Shown here in pieces: positions 44,533-53,192 of a DNA stretch of 64,000 nucleotides. A model generated the notes under the pieces. It had not been told where the DNA came from and did not search any database. It saw only the letters and a list, made by a program, of their open reading frames with translations. This DNA comes from Sedimentibacter hydroxybenzoicus DSM 7310 (GTDB lineage: Bacteria; Bacillota; Clostridia; Tissierellales; Sedimentibacteraceae), in the NCBI RefSeq assembly GCF_013403245.1, contig NZ_JACBNQ010000001.1, positions 62,001 through 126,000 of the forward strand. The letters run 5' to 3'. Positions within the stretch are counted from its first letter, which is position 1. Each line of letters begins with the position of its first letter. A program made the translations under genes and the position numbers.

Positions 44533-45159
44533 CTATTCTTTCCTATATAATTGCAGCTGTCTGTCAAATAAATATTTTGTAATTACAGATTCATTAAAGC
44601 TTGACATTTTTTCAAATACACAGCCGTAATTTATGGCAGATAGTTCTCTTGTTCTGCTATCGTGTTTTTTATCAATTCTGATTATTTTAGCTTTTATTAT
44701 AATTTTATTTTCGTCACATTCAAAGTTGAACATAATGAGGTCGCCAATCAATAAATCATAATTGGATGATATTAACATTCCGCCTACACTTAAATTTAAC
44801 ATAGTAATTTTAAGACCCTTAAAATCTTCAGTAACATCCTCACCTTTTCTGTAAAGCTTGTCTATATTAAAGGATAAATCTGTCTTTATTTTTAATGAAT
44901 TTCTTCTTTCCGTAATAGGATCTTTTCTTATAATTAAGGCATTCAGCTGATTGGTAGAAGAGAGCCTTACTTCACACAAATAAGGTGAAATTCCGTTAAA
45001 ATCGTAAATCTCTACTACAATCTTTTTCTTGGTCTTTAATTCAGGTAAAAAATGTCCCTTTATCATAATAATTCTGTTGCTGATACCTAAAAGGTGACCG
45101 TTGCATAGCAACTTGTTTTTTTCGTCGAATACCTTAACGAATTTTTCTGAATTTTGCAT
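44533..45159 (-). CDS. PilZ-domain protein (cyclic di-GMP effector type)
   Basis: A 208-residue protein with a YcgR-like N-terminal part (residues 1-85) and a PilZ domain (about 88-200). The binding motifs are ERRNSLK near 89 and NLSVGG near 120; the last arginine of the usual RxxxR is a lysine here. It may therefore bind cyclic di-GMP more weakly or differently. In other bacteria such proteins brake the flagellar motor. GGAGG precedes the ATG. It lies 14 bases after the FtsA-like gene. Confidence 0.87.
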   Translation of the reverse strand: MQNSEKFVKVFDEKNKLLCNGHLLGISNRIIMIKGHFLPELKTKKKIVVEIYDFNGISPYLCEVRLSSTNQLNALIIRKDPITERRNSLKIKTDLSFNIDKLYRKGEDVTEDFKGLKITMLNLSVGGMLISSNYDLLIGDLIMFNFECDENKIIIKAKIIRIDKKHDSRTRELSAINYGCVFEKMSSFNESVITKYLFDRQLQLYRKE

Positions 45160-45173
45160 ATTGCCTCCGATTA

Positions 45174-47207
45174 TTATTCAGATTCCCACTTAATTATTAT
45201 TTCATCATTCTCAGCCACTAAATTCAAATAAGAAGCATCCTTGCCGTTATGCAGGAGTACAATGTTACCTTGTGGCTTTGAAGGGTCAATGTCAGTATAA
45301 GCCAGCATGTCTGCAAAAATATATGGCATGTTATCTTCGCGTTTTGGCAGATTAATTTGCTTATTGTTTACAGTTACTTTCATTGACGGTTCTTCAGGCG
45401 CCGGTGTTTCTACATTTGCTGATATTTCCGTTTCAGTGGAAACTTTAACTGATTTAGCATCTGCATTTATTTCTTTTTCAAGTTTTACTATGTCAATAAT
45501 CAGACCATCATATAATTCATAATCTGAATCTACAATCTTGCCTTTTACATAGCTTTTATACATGGATTCATCTACATCATACAGCTTGTACAAATCTTTG
45601 ATAAGCTTAGCTTGTACAACCTTTATTGAGTCAGAATTTTCAATTATATAATCCCCGTTAACTTCAATGTCGTTGGCATAGAATTTAGTAGATAGCTCGG
45701 TTTTGATACCATTAAAATAAACATGACCTGTATTTTTTGTTTCCGCTACGTCAGATATTCTTATTACAGGAGATCCTCCATTTTTGGCCGGAATAATTTC
45801 AATTGTATCCCCGGGCTTTATTGTTGTTTCTATGTTAGCAGCAACAGAATTAACGTATATTTGAGATGGAGTGGAAAATTCACCTGCATAATAACGCTGC
45901 TTCCCGTTCAATGTAAATCTCAAGCTTTTTCCGGACATGCCAATCAACTTTTTCGTATCGAATCCCGACATCAAAATGGCATCCATAACCTTCATTTGTC
46001 TTATGCCGTACAGACGTACCTTTTTATCGTTAACTTTAACACTGAAAAAATCATAATTTTTGTTAAGAACTACAGAATAAGCGATACCCAAAGGTGTAAT
46101 AAGCTCAGGTCCGTAATAATCCAATGTTGTCAAATCGACATTTCGAAGTCCGCTTTTGTCGGTTAAAGCAATTCTTGACTGAGGAATATTCAGAAATTCT
46201 GACAAGACTTCCCTTAAAAAAGGTGTCTTGCTTCCTCCACCTGCTAAAAACACCGCTGCAGGCGAACTGTTATTCATTTTATGTATTTTAGCAGAAATGT
46301 CTGAGCCCAAATCATAGACTGCTGTCTTAATTGATTCAAAGATTTCTTGTTTGCTGACATCTTGTGTAAAACCCAATACATTTTTAATAGATATATAATC
46401 TGTATCGACCGTAAGCGATGATTTTATTTCTTCTGCAGTATTGAAATCCACCAAATAATTTTTCATCAGGCATTCGGTAATTTCATCCCCGGCAATTGTA
46501 GCCATATCATAACCAACAATGCTGCCATCCTTAGAAATGGCAATATCCGAGGTGCCGGCACCGATATCAACAAGTACTAAATTTAATAGTCTCAGCTCGG
46601 GCGGTATAATCAAATCCATTGCGGCAATCGGCTCCAATGTTAAATTACAGACCTCAAGATTGTTTTTGTCCATACAGGAGTATAATCCTTCGATAACAGT
46701 ATGAGGAAGAAATGCTGCTATAATTTCTGTTGCAACCTTATTACCTCTGTGCCCCTCCAATTTAGACATAGTTTTTCCGTCTAACTTGTAGCTGAGAACA
46801 CTGTAACCTACACAATAGAATAAATCATTGGATGAATTTTTAGAAAATAAATCCTGTGCCAATTGAAGTGCTTCTGTTTCCATTGCTTTAATGAAATCAT
46901 GGGTAATAGGAATCCTTAAATCAGTATCTTTCTCAAGTGAAATGCGTTCTGTTTTTAAGGCTCGTCCGGCAGCGGCAATGCTCACCTTTTCCAGCTTTAT
47001 ATTCAAGCTGTTTTCCAGCTGATTTTTTACCGTTCCAACAATTTTGCTGACTTCTTCAATATCTTCTATCTGACCGTCAACCATAGCCCTTTGTTTATGG
47101 AAACAGATTTTTATATCCTTTATGCTCAAAATTCCATTTGCATTTTCACAAACCACTCCTACAACGGAACGAGTACCTATATCTAAGGCAAATATTAAAT
47201 TATTCAT
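45174..47207 (-). CDS. FtsA-like actin-fold ATPase with C-terminal extension
   Basis: About 677 residues. Residues 1-400 are an FtsA/PilM-like actin fold: phosphate-1 motif FALDIGTRSVVGVV, phosphate-2 LVLVDIGAGTSD, and adenosine motif FLAGGGSKTPFL. From about 400 a long extension of beta-rich segments follows (KGDTIEIIP-like TIKPGDTIEIIP), ending in a beta-grasp-like part (VTVNNKQINLP, then NDEIIIKWESE). The true cell-division FtsA is about 410 residues and ends in an amphipathic helix; this one does not. ATG at 47207 is preferred over 47219 since AAAGGA has the better spacing. Function unknown; an operon with FlhX suggests a flagellar role. Confidence 0.8.
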   Translation of the reverse strand: MNNLIFALDIGTRSVVGVVCENANGILSIKDIKICFHKQRAMVDGQIEDIEEVSKIVGTVKNQLENSLNIKLEKVSIAAAGRALKTERISLEKDTDLRIPITHDFIKAMETEALQLAQDLFSKNSSNDLFYCVGYSVLSYKLDGKTMSKLEGHRGNKVATEIIAAFLPHTVIEGLYSCMDKNNLEVCNLTLEPIAAMDLIIPPELRLLNLVLVDIGAGTSDIAISKDGSIVGYDMATIAGDEITECLMKNYLVDFNTAEEIKSSLTVDTDYISIKNVLGFTQDVSKQEIFESIKTAVYDLGSDISAKIHKMNNSSPAAVFLAGGGSKTPFLREVLSEFLNIPQSRIALTDKSGLRNVDLTTLDYYGPELITPLGIAYSVVLNKNYDFFSVKVNDKKVRLYGIRQMKVMDAILMSGFDTKKLIGMSGKSLRFTLNGKQRYYAGEFSTPSQIYVNSVAANIETTIKPGDTIEIIPAKNGGSPVIRISDVAETKNTGHVYFNGIKTELSTKFYANDIEVNGDYIIENSDSIKVVQAKLIKDLYKLYDVDESMYKSYVKGKIVDSDYELYDGLIIDIVKLEKEINADAKSVKVSTETEISANVETPAPEEPSMKVTVNNKQINLPKREDNMPYIFADMLAYTDIDPSKPQGNIVLLHNGKDASYLNLVAENDEIIIKWESE

Positions 47208-47208
47208 A

Positions 47209-47490
47209 TTAAACATCATCCTTTGAAAGCTTGAAATTGAGAAAATAGATATAAATGTCTACTATTGAGCCGAAAAGCTCTTCGGGTATTTCACTTCCCA
47301 CATCAAGCTGCGACAGCAAGACAGACAAAGAATCATCCTTATACACAGGAATTCCATTTTCCTCTGCAACTTCAACCACCTTATCCGCAACATAACCGGA
47401 GCCGGAGGCAATTATCACAGGAGCATTATTTTTATTGGAATCATACTTCAGAGCAACAGCTTTTTTAGAGTTATCTTTATATTGTGACAT
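47209..47490 (-). CDS. flhX: FlhB C-terminal-domain homologue (FlhX/YlqH)
   Basis: A 93-residue protein that aligns with the end of FlhB (AVALKYDSNKNNAPVIIASG, then IPVYKDDSLSVLL and SEIPEELF). It lacks the NPTH self-cleavage motif and membrane helices. Such proteins can stand in for the cleaved FlhB piece at the export gate. It overlaps the upstream gene by 14 bases and ends one base before the FtsA-like start, so the three are tightly coupled. Confidence 0.87.
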   Translation of the reverse strand: MSQYKDNSKKAVALKYDSNKNNAPVIIASGSGYVADKVVEVAEENGIPVYKDDSLSVLLSQLDVGSEIPEELFGSIVDIYIYFLNFKLSKDDV

Positions 47491-48910
47491 CTACACCGAT
47501 TTTCCTTTCAATAAAATTAGAGAACACCTCATTAAATCTTCGTTTTTTTACGCTCTCCTGCACACTTATATTAGTAACGCTTAAACTATTTTTGTCTAAA
47601 ATATTGATCAAATCGTCTCTTATCTTGTCAATACTGCCTGACAGACTGTTTGGTACATAAATATCCAAGGATAATTTTGATTCTTTCAATACCAAGGTTG
47701 TTTCAAAATAACCTAAGCTTTGTATATCAAAGGTAATAAATACTTTGTATGTCTGCACATATTCCTGTTTTTTCTTCTTATCGGAGCTTTCTTCGTACGT
47801 CTTTCCGATCCAAAGCTCTGAAAACATAAACATACCGTTGTAGTTCAGAGGTATGAACATATGCATCAACGGAAGATGAACATTTTGACTGAATAATAAC
47901 GACTCAGTCATTTCTTCCATAACCCCCTTGCTTACCAGGTTTTCAGTTTCTTTGATACCGGATTTGATCAGCTTAAAGAATGCGTCGATTGAATCGTTTT
48001 TAATATTAGATGATGCTTCATAAGTATTAAGCAACGATAATCTTAAAGTTTCAATATCCTTTTCATTAAAATCAAAGTTGTACTTTATATATTCAAATAA
48101 TGTTTCCATGCTTTCAGCGAAGTTTTCTTTAGATGCGGTTTCCAATCTTACCATATTGTGAATAAGCAGAGATACATAATCCTTAACTGTGCCAAAATCA
48201 TTCATTTTAGAAATATACCTTCCCATGAAAGGTAAAATTTCATTTTTCAATATGTTTAAATTCATATCCATACTGGGCGCATTATCTAATAACAGCTTGC
48301 TTGTCATTTCATTGAAAGAACCTTTAAGCATCTGAGGCAGATTTTCCTCAATATTCTTAAGCGCAGAGTTGATTGATTTGTTGGTTTCCTCTAAAGAAAC
48401 AAAGCAATCATAGCTCCTTAAGAAATTTTTCAGGGCAGTTTTAAAATCATCATTGTTAGGATTTGTCCTAGACAACAAATTTCTTAAAGTTTCGAAAAAT
48501 TCACCGTTAAACTTTGTGTACGTTCCATGCTGAAATTTAATAAATTCCAATATTTCAGTATCGTTCATTTCAATACTTTCAAGGAAGGATTTGAATAATG
48601 CACTGAGGATCGGGTCGTTTTTTATATTGTTGTTTATAAACTGCCTGTTTAAAATAAGCTTTCTTGCGCTTTCGGCAAAAACAGGAGAATTTTGCAATGA
48701 TTTAATAAATTTTTCAAAGACAGAATCCGGATTATAGTTATATAGATTTTGTCCGGTTTGATTACTAGCATCTTGTTTTTGAGGTTTTACAACCTTAGTC
48801 GGATCAACAACATTAAAAGGTTGAACTTCCTCTAATTTTATCTTTGGTTTATTAAGATGGTTATCGCTTATTGGATTGTTCGTTTTAATGCTTATATTAT
48901 TGTCTAACAT
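47477..48910 (-). CDS. FliK/YlqG-like protein, function unknown
   Basis: A 477-residue soluble protein, mostly helical up to about residue 340. The last 140 residues are beta-rich (VHLPLMHMFIPLNYNG, FDIQSLGYFETTLVL) and look like the C-terminal fold of FliK, ending in a helix before NISVQESVKKRR. In Bacillus, ylqG precedes ylqH in the same way as here. The family assignment is from context and weak similarity. It heads the reverse-strand operon, 208 bases from the divergent cheA. GGGAG precedes the ATG. The gap 48911-49117 holds a TATAAT on the reverse strand at 48941-48946 and the cheA promoter. Confidence 0.6.
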   Translation of the reverse strand: MLDNNISIKTNNPISDNHLNKPKIKLEEVQPFNVVDPTKVVKPQKQDASNQTGQNLYNYNPDSVFEKFIKSLQNSPVFAESARKLILNRQFINNNIKNDPILSALFKSFLESIEMNDTEILEFIKFQHGTYTKFNGEFFETLRNLLSRTNPNNDDFKTALKNFLRSYDCFVSLEETNKSINSALKNIEENLPQMLKGSFNEMTSKLLLDNAPSMDMNLNILKNEILPFMGRYISKMNDFGTVKDYVSLLIHNMVRLETASKENFAESMETLFEYIKYNFDFNEKDIETLRLSLLNTYEASSNIKNDSIDAFFKLIKSGIKETENLVSKGVMEEMTESLLFSQNVHLPLMHMFIPLNYNGMFMFSELWIGKTYEESSDKKKKQEYVQTYKVFITFDIQSLGYFETTLVLKESKLSLDIYVPNSLSGSIDKIRDDLINILDKNSLSVTNISVQESVKKRRFNEVFSNFIERKIGVDVTI

Positions 48911-49050
48911 ATGGGACTCCCGTAATATTCTTTAGTATTGATTATACTATATTTATTAAAAAAATTAAACTGTATATGTAAATATATCGGTAGGTTATTG
49001 ATTTAAATAAGCTGTCAAAGGGTAAAAAATAAAAAAAACTGTACGATTGC

Positions 49051-49077
49051 TTAATAATTTTTAAAAAATGCCGATAT
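49051..49077 (+). promoter_or_regulatory. Sigma-D promoter for cheA
   Basis: A perfect GCCGATAT stands at 49070-49077, with TTAA at 49051-49054 and a 15-base spacer. This is 41 bases before the cheA ATG. Confidence 0.75.
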
Positions 49078-49117
49078 AAAAGTCAAGATAGCAGCCGAAT
49101 AAGGAGAATGGTATAAT

Positions 49118-51187
49118 ATGGATAATAATTTTGATTCAGTACTTGATATGTATCTTTTTGAAGCAAACTCATTGTTGGAACAATTGGATGATATTTTATT
49201 AAGGGCAGAGCATGAGCAAGCTTTTGATAAAGAGTGTATAGATGAAATATTCAGGATAATGCATACAATTAAGGGCTCATCTGCCATGATGCAATTTAAC
49301 AGTATAATGACAATATCTCATAAGGTGGAGGATTTATTCTATTACATCAGAGAAAAAGGTATTAACAGTAAATACAATGAACAGCTTGTTAACTTAGTAT
49401 TTAAATTTACAGATTTTATAAAAGATGAAATTTCTAAAATAGAAGACGGACAAGAACTTGAAGAAAATTTAGAACCATTTGAAAAAGAAATAATAGGTTT
49501 TTTAAATGTTATTTCGGGACAAGTGCCCGAGAATAATTTATCCAAGGATGAAGCGGCTTTAACACAATCAACAGCATTATTAATTGATGAAATTATTGAA
49601 GAAAATGATGAAGAATTAATATCTGAAGAAGTGCAAGTATCTAATAGATACGCAATTAAAATAATATTTGATGATGATATCGGAATGGAGAATATAAGAG
49701 CATATCTTATAATAAACCAGCTCAGAGAAACAGGAATTGATTTTACATACAAACCTGAAAACGTGGAAAGGATATCCGAAACTTCTCATGATATTATAAA
49801 AGACGGGTTTTTCGTATATGTAAATGATAAGGAAAGCCTGAATGCAGCAGTTCATGTAGTGAGAGAGGCATTAAATGTAAAAAATTATACAGTTATTGAG
49901 TATACCGATGAGCATGCAAAAGAAGAAAATACTGAGTTGAAGACTGACTCCGGCTTTGTGGCAGAAATTAATAAAGAAATAAAAAATACAAAGGTTGATA
50001 CGTCTAAACACAGCAAGCAAAGCTTAATAACAGTAAATCTTACTAAGCTTGATAAGCTTGTGAATATAGTTGGAGAACTTGTTATCGCAGAATCCATGGT
50101 TTCATCTGATAATGAAATAAAGAAATTGAATTTAGACAGCTTTACAAAGTCCACAAGACAAATGCGTAAGCTTACAGATGAGCTGCAGGACATAGTTATG
50201 TCATTAAGGATGGTTCCGGTATCAGGCATTTTCCAGAAAATGAAAAGAATTGTAAGGGATATGGGTAAGGAGCTCAATAAAGAGGTTGAGCTGGTACTTA
50301 TAGGGGAGGATACTGAGATAGATAAAACTATAGTTGACGGCATATCCGATCCGATTATGCACCTTGTAAGAAATGCTATGGATCATGGCATTGAATCAGA
50401 AGATGAAAGAATAAAACTAGGTAAGAGCAGAAAAGGAATGATCAGGTTATCAGCTTCAAATACCGGAGGAGAAATCCATATTACCGTAGAAGATGATGGT
50501 AAAGGATTTGATTATAAAAAAATTCTTGCTAAAGCCAAAGCAAAGGATATGTTAACTAAACCGGAAGGTGAATATACACCTAAAGAAATATTCCAGTTTA
50601 TAATGCAGCCGGGCTTTTCTACAAATGAAGCAGTGACTGAATACTCAGGCAGGGGCGTGGGTATGGATGTTGTAAAATCAAATGTAGAAAAGGTAGGAGG
50701 AAATGTTGTATTAGACAGTAAGGAAGGATTTGGTACAATAGTTACATTTAAAATACCTCTTACACTTACAATTGTATCAGGTATGCAGGTAGTAGTGGGA
50801 GACTCGGAATTTATTATCCCTATAAAAAACATTCAACAATCCTTTAAGACCTCTGAAACGGAAATCATTCATAACACTGATGGAAGAGAAATGATATTAA
50901 TCAGGGAAAAATGCTATCCTATAGTAAGGGTTAATGAATATTTCGGGATTAAGACCGAGAGTACAAATGTTGAAGACGGTATCCTGATACTTGTTGAATC
51001 AGGAGACGGCAGCATCTGTTTGTTTGTTGATAGTATAATAGGAGAGCAGCAGGTAGTAGTTAAACCTCTTCCAACGATATTAAATAAAAATAATCTTAAA
51101 GAAACAGGAATTTCCGGTTGCTCAATATTGGGAGACGGAAGTATAAATTTAATCCTTGACATAGGAAATATAATAGAAAGTATGTAA
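49118..51187 (+). CDS. cheA: Chemotaxis histidine kinase CheA
   Basis: A 689-residue kinase. P1 has the phosphorylated histidine His49 in MHTIKGSSAMM. P2 (about 185-265) binds CheY. P3 dimerises, and P4 has the N box HLVRNAMDHGIE from residue 415, G1 DDGKGFD and G2 GRGVGMDVV. The C-terminal CheW-like domain starts near 550. It is read from a sigma-D promoter and starts a cheA-cheR-cheB-fliD-fliS-fliT group. AAGGAG lies about 12 bases before the ATG. Confidence 0.96.
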   Translation: MDNNFDSVLDMYLFEANSLLEQLDDILLRAEHEQAFDKECIDEIFRIMHTIKGSSAMMQFNSIMTISHKVEDLFYYIREKGINSKYNEQLVNLVFKFTDFIKDEISKIEDGQELEENLEPFEKEIIGFLNVISGQVPENNLSKDEAALTQSTALLIDEIIEENDEELISEEVQVSNRYAIKIIFDDDIGMENIRAYLIINQLRETGIDFTYKPENVERISETSHDIIKDGFFVYVNDKESLNAAVHVVREALNVKNYTVIEYTDEHAKEENTELKTDSGFVAEINKEIKNTKVDTSKHSKQSLITVNLTKLDKLVNIVGELVIAESMVSSDNEIKKLNLDSFTKSTRQMRKLTDELQDIVMSLRMVPVSGIFQKMKRIVRDMGKELNKEVELVLIGEDTEIDKTIVDGISDPIMHLVRNAMDHGIESEDERIKLGKSRKGMIRLSASNTGGEIHITVEDDGKGFDYKKILAKAKAKDMLTKPEGEYTPKEIFQFIMQPGFSTNEAVTEYSGRGVGMDVVKSNVEKVGGNVVLDSKEGFGTIVTFKIPLTLTIVSGMQVVVGDSEFIIPIKNIQQSFKTSETEIIHNTDGREMILIREKCYPIVRVNEYFGIKTESTNVEDGILILVESGDGSICLFVDSIIGEQQVVVKPLPTILNKNNLKETGISGCSILGDGSINLILDIGNIIESM

Positions 51188-51189
51188 TT

Positions 51190-51996
51190 ATGGTAAAATT
51201 AACAGATAGTGAATTTTTAGAATTCGTTCAATATATGCATAAAAATTATGGAATTGACCTTTCAAAAAAAAGAATTTTGATTGAAGGACGCCTGTCAAAT
51301 ATGATAGAACGTAAGGGTATGAGCAGCTTCAGCCAGTACCTGGACAGCATTAAAAGAAACAATAAAGAAGAAATAACGATGCTTATTAATAAGCTGACAA
51401 CAAATTACACATATTTTTACAGGGAAGAAAATCATTTTAAATTTTTAAGGGAAACAGTTCTGCCTAATGAAGAGAAAAATAATAAGATAAAAACCTTAAA
51501 TATTTGGAGTGCCGGATGCTCATCCGGAGAAGAGCCGTATACATTAGCCATGGTTGTAGATGATTATTTTAAATATTCTGCAGGTCAATGGAGGATACAA
51601 ATTCATGCTACTGATATATCCGAAAATGTTCTTTCAAAAGCACGCGAAGGTATATACTCAGAAGAAAGCATAAAGAATCTTCCTGAATCGTACAAAAAAA
51701 GATATTTTACAAAGACAAATGACGGGAAGTATCAGGTTTCGCCTGAAATTAAAAAGTATGTTGACTTTAAAGTATTTAATTTAATGGACCCTATTGTTGC
51801 CAGAAACAAATATGATGTTATACTTTGCAGAAACGTAATGATTTACTTTAATGCAGATACTAAAATTAACATTGTAAACAAATTTTATGAAGCAACTAAG
51901 ACAGGAGGATATTTAATGATTGGGCATGCTGAGACAATTCAAAGAAACAAATCAGAATATCTTTATGTTAGCCCGGCAATTTATAAAAAGGAATAA
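51190..51996 (+). CDS. cheR: Chemoreceptor methyltransferase CheR
   Basis: A 268-residue SAM-dependent methyltransferase. The N-terminal helical domain is residues 1-80 (NYTYFYREENHF closes it). The SAM-binding loop is SAGCSSGEEPYTLAM near residue 113, and the later CRNVMIYF motif is conserved. It adds methyl groups to receptor glutamates. It starts two bases after cheA. Confidence 0.96.
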   Translation: MVKLTDSEFLEFVQYMHKNYGIDLSKKRILIEGRLSNMIERKGMSSFSQYLDSIKRNNKEEITMLINKLTTNYTYFYREENHFKFLRETVLPNEEKNNKIKTLNIWSAGCSSGEEPYTLAMVVDDYFKYSAGQWRIQIHATDISENVLSKAREGIYSEESIKNLPESYKKRYFTKTNDGKYQVSPEIKKYVDFKVFNLMDPIVARNKYDVILCRNVMIYFNADTKINIVNKFYEATKTGGYLMIGHAETIQRNKSEYLYVSPAIYKKE

Positions 51997-51999
51997 CAT

Positions 52000-53064
52000 A
52001 TGATAGAAAAAAATATTAAAGTATTAATTATTGATGATTCCTTGTTATTTAGAAATGTGCTGAAAAATGAGTTGAATCAGGATAAACATATAGATGTGGT
52101 TGGCACGGCTGTTGATCCGGTTGATGCCATGGATAAAATTAAAGAGCTTAACCCGGATATACTTACTTTAGATGTAGAGATGCCTAAGATGGATGGTCTG
52201 ACATTTATTAAAAAGCTGATGGTTGAACGTCCCATAAAGGTTGTGCTGGTAAGCTCAATGAATATAAGCGTTTTCGATGCACTTCATTCAGGGGCTGTTG
52301 ATTTTGTTAAGAAACCGGACATGTCTTCGGGCAATGATTTGCAGATGTTTTTCAGGGAATTAAAAACTAAAATAAAAATTGCCTCAATAGCAAAGTTAGT
52401 AACATATGCTAAGGCAAAACAAGAAGAATCAAACAATGAAGCTTCGAAGGCAGCCGTACAAAAAGAAACACAAGTGCCGCTAAAATCTGCAAAACAAAAA
52501 ATAATTGCAATCGGTGCTTCAACAGGTGGGACGGAAGCAACCCTCAAAATTCTTAGGGAGCTGCCTGAGGAAATTCCGGGAATATTGGTAACCCAGCACA
52601 TGCCTCCCGGATTTACAAAAATGTACGCTGACAGATTAAATAAAATCTGCAAAATAGAAGTAAGAGAGGCTGTTGACGGAGACAGGGTAAAAAGCGGGCT
52701 TGCGTTAATTGCACCCGGGGACAAGCATATGAAATTAAAAAGGGACAGTAAGGGTTATTACGTATCCTGCAGTCACGGAGAAAAGGTAAGCGGTCATTGT
52801 CCATCGGTAGACGTTCTTTTTAATTCAGTGGCAGAAATCGCAGGAAATAATTCCGTAGGAATTATACTTACAGGAATGGGCAAGGACGGAGCTCAGGGTC
52901 TCATGAATATGAAAAAAACAGGGGCTTACACCATCGGTCAGGATGAAAAATCCTGCGTAGTATACGGTATGCCCATGGTAGCTTACAATATAGGCGCTGT
53001 GCAGGTTCAGGCATCAATAGATAATATTGCTGATATATTGATAAAGCATTTAAATAGATTGTAA
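52000..53064 (+). CDS. cheB: Chemoreceptor methylesterase CheB
   Basis: A 354-residue protein with a receiver domain (residues 1-125, Asp58 in TLDVEMPKMDG), a linker, and a methylesterase domain from about 163. The catalytic serine is Ser174 in GASTGGTEA, the histidine is in TQHMPPGF, and the aspartate is in GMGKDGAQG. It removes methyl groups when phosphorylated by CheA. It lies three bases after cheR; a single dispersed repeat stands after it. Confidence 0.96.
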   Translation: MIEKNIKVLIIDDSLLFRNVLKNELNQDKHIDVVGTAVDPVDAMDKIKELNPDILTLDVEMPKMDGLTFIKKLMVERPIKVVLVSSMNISVFDALHSGAVDFVKKPDMSSGNDLQMFFRELKTKIKIASIAKLVTYAKAKQEESNNEASKAAVQKETQVPLKSAKQKIIAIGASTGGTEATLKILRELPEEIPGILVTQHMPPGFTKMYADRLNKICKIEVREAVDGDRVKSGLALIAPGDKHMKLKRDSKGYYVSCSHGEKVSGHCPSVDVLFNSVAEIAGNNSVGIILTGMGKDGAQGLMNMKKTGAYTIGQDEKSCVVYGMPMVAYNIGAVQVQASIDNIADILIKHLNRL

Positions 53065-53086
53065 GTTTACATACCATAAGTTCTCT

Positions 53087-53116
53087 GTCATTCTGAGCGT
53101 AAGCGAAGAATCTCAG
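53087..53116 (+). repeat. GTCATTCTGA repeat, single unit after cheB
   Basis: One forward unit, GTCATTCTGAGCGTAAGCG then AAGAATCTCAG, 22 bases after the cheB stop. No inverted partner is nearby, unlike the copies inside the flagellar operon. Confidence 0.8.
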
Positions 53117-53192
53117 GTTTTAATACTAACGAATATAAGTAAAATATACAAATGAAAGTAACTATATGTCGCTTTCGGGAAAGGAGAAAATT

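Noticed and set aside
45723-46166. A 147-codon forward frame inside the FtsA-like gene
   Set aside because: It lies fully opposite a well-supported gene, and its composition (many C, Y, R) is that of an antisense shadow.
48961-49000. Sigma-D promoter on the reverse strand for the ylqG-like operon
   Set aside because: ACCGATAT is present on the reverse strand near 48985-48996, but the nearest TAAA is only about 10 bases away, too close for a working site.
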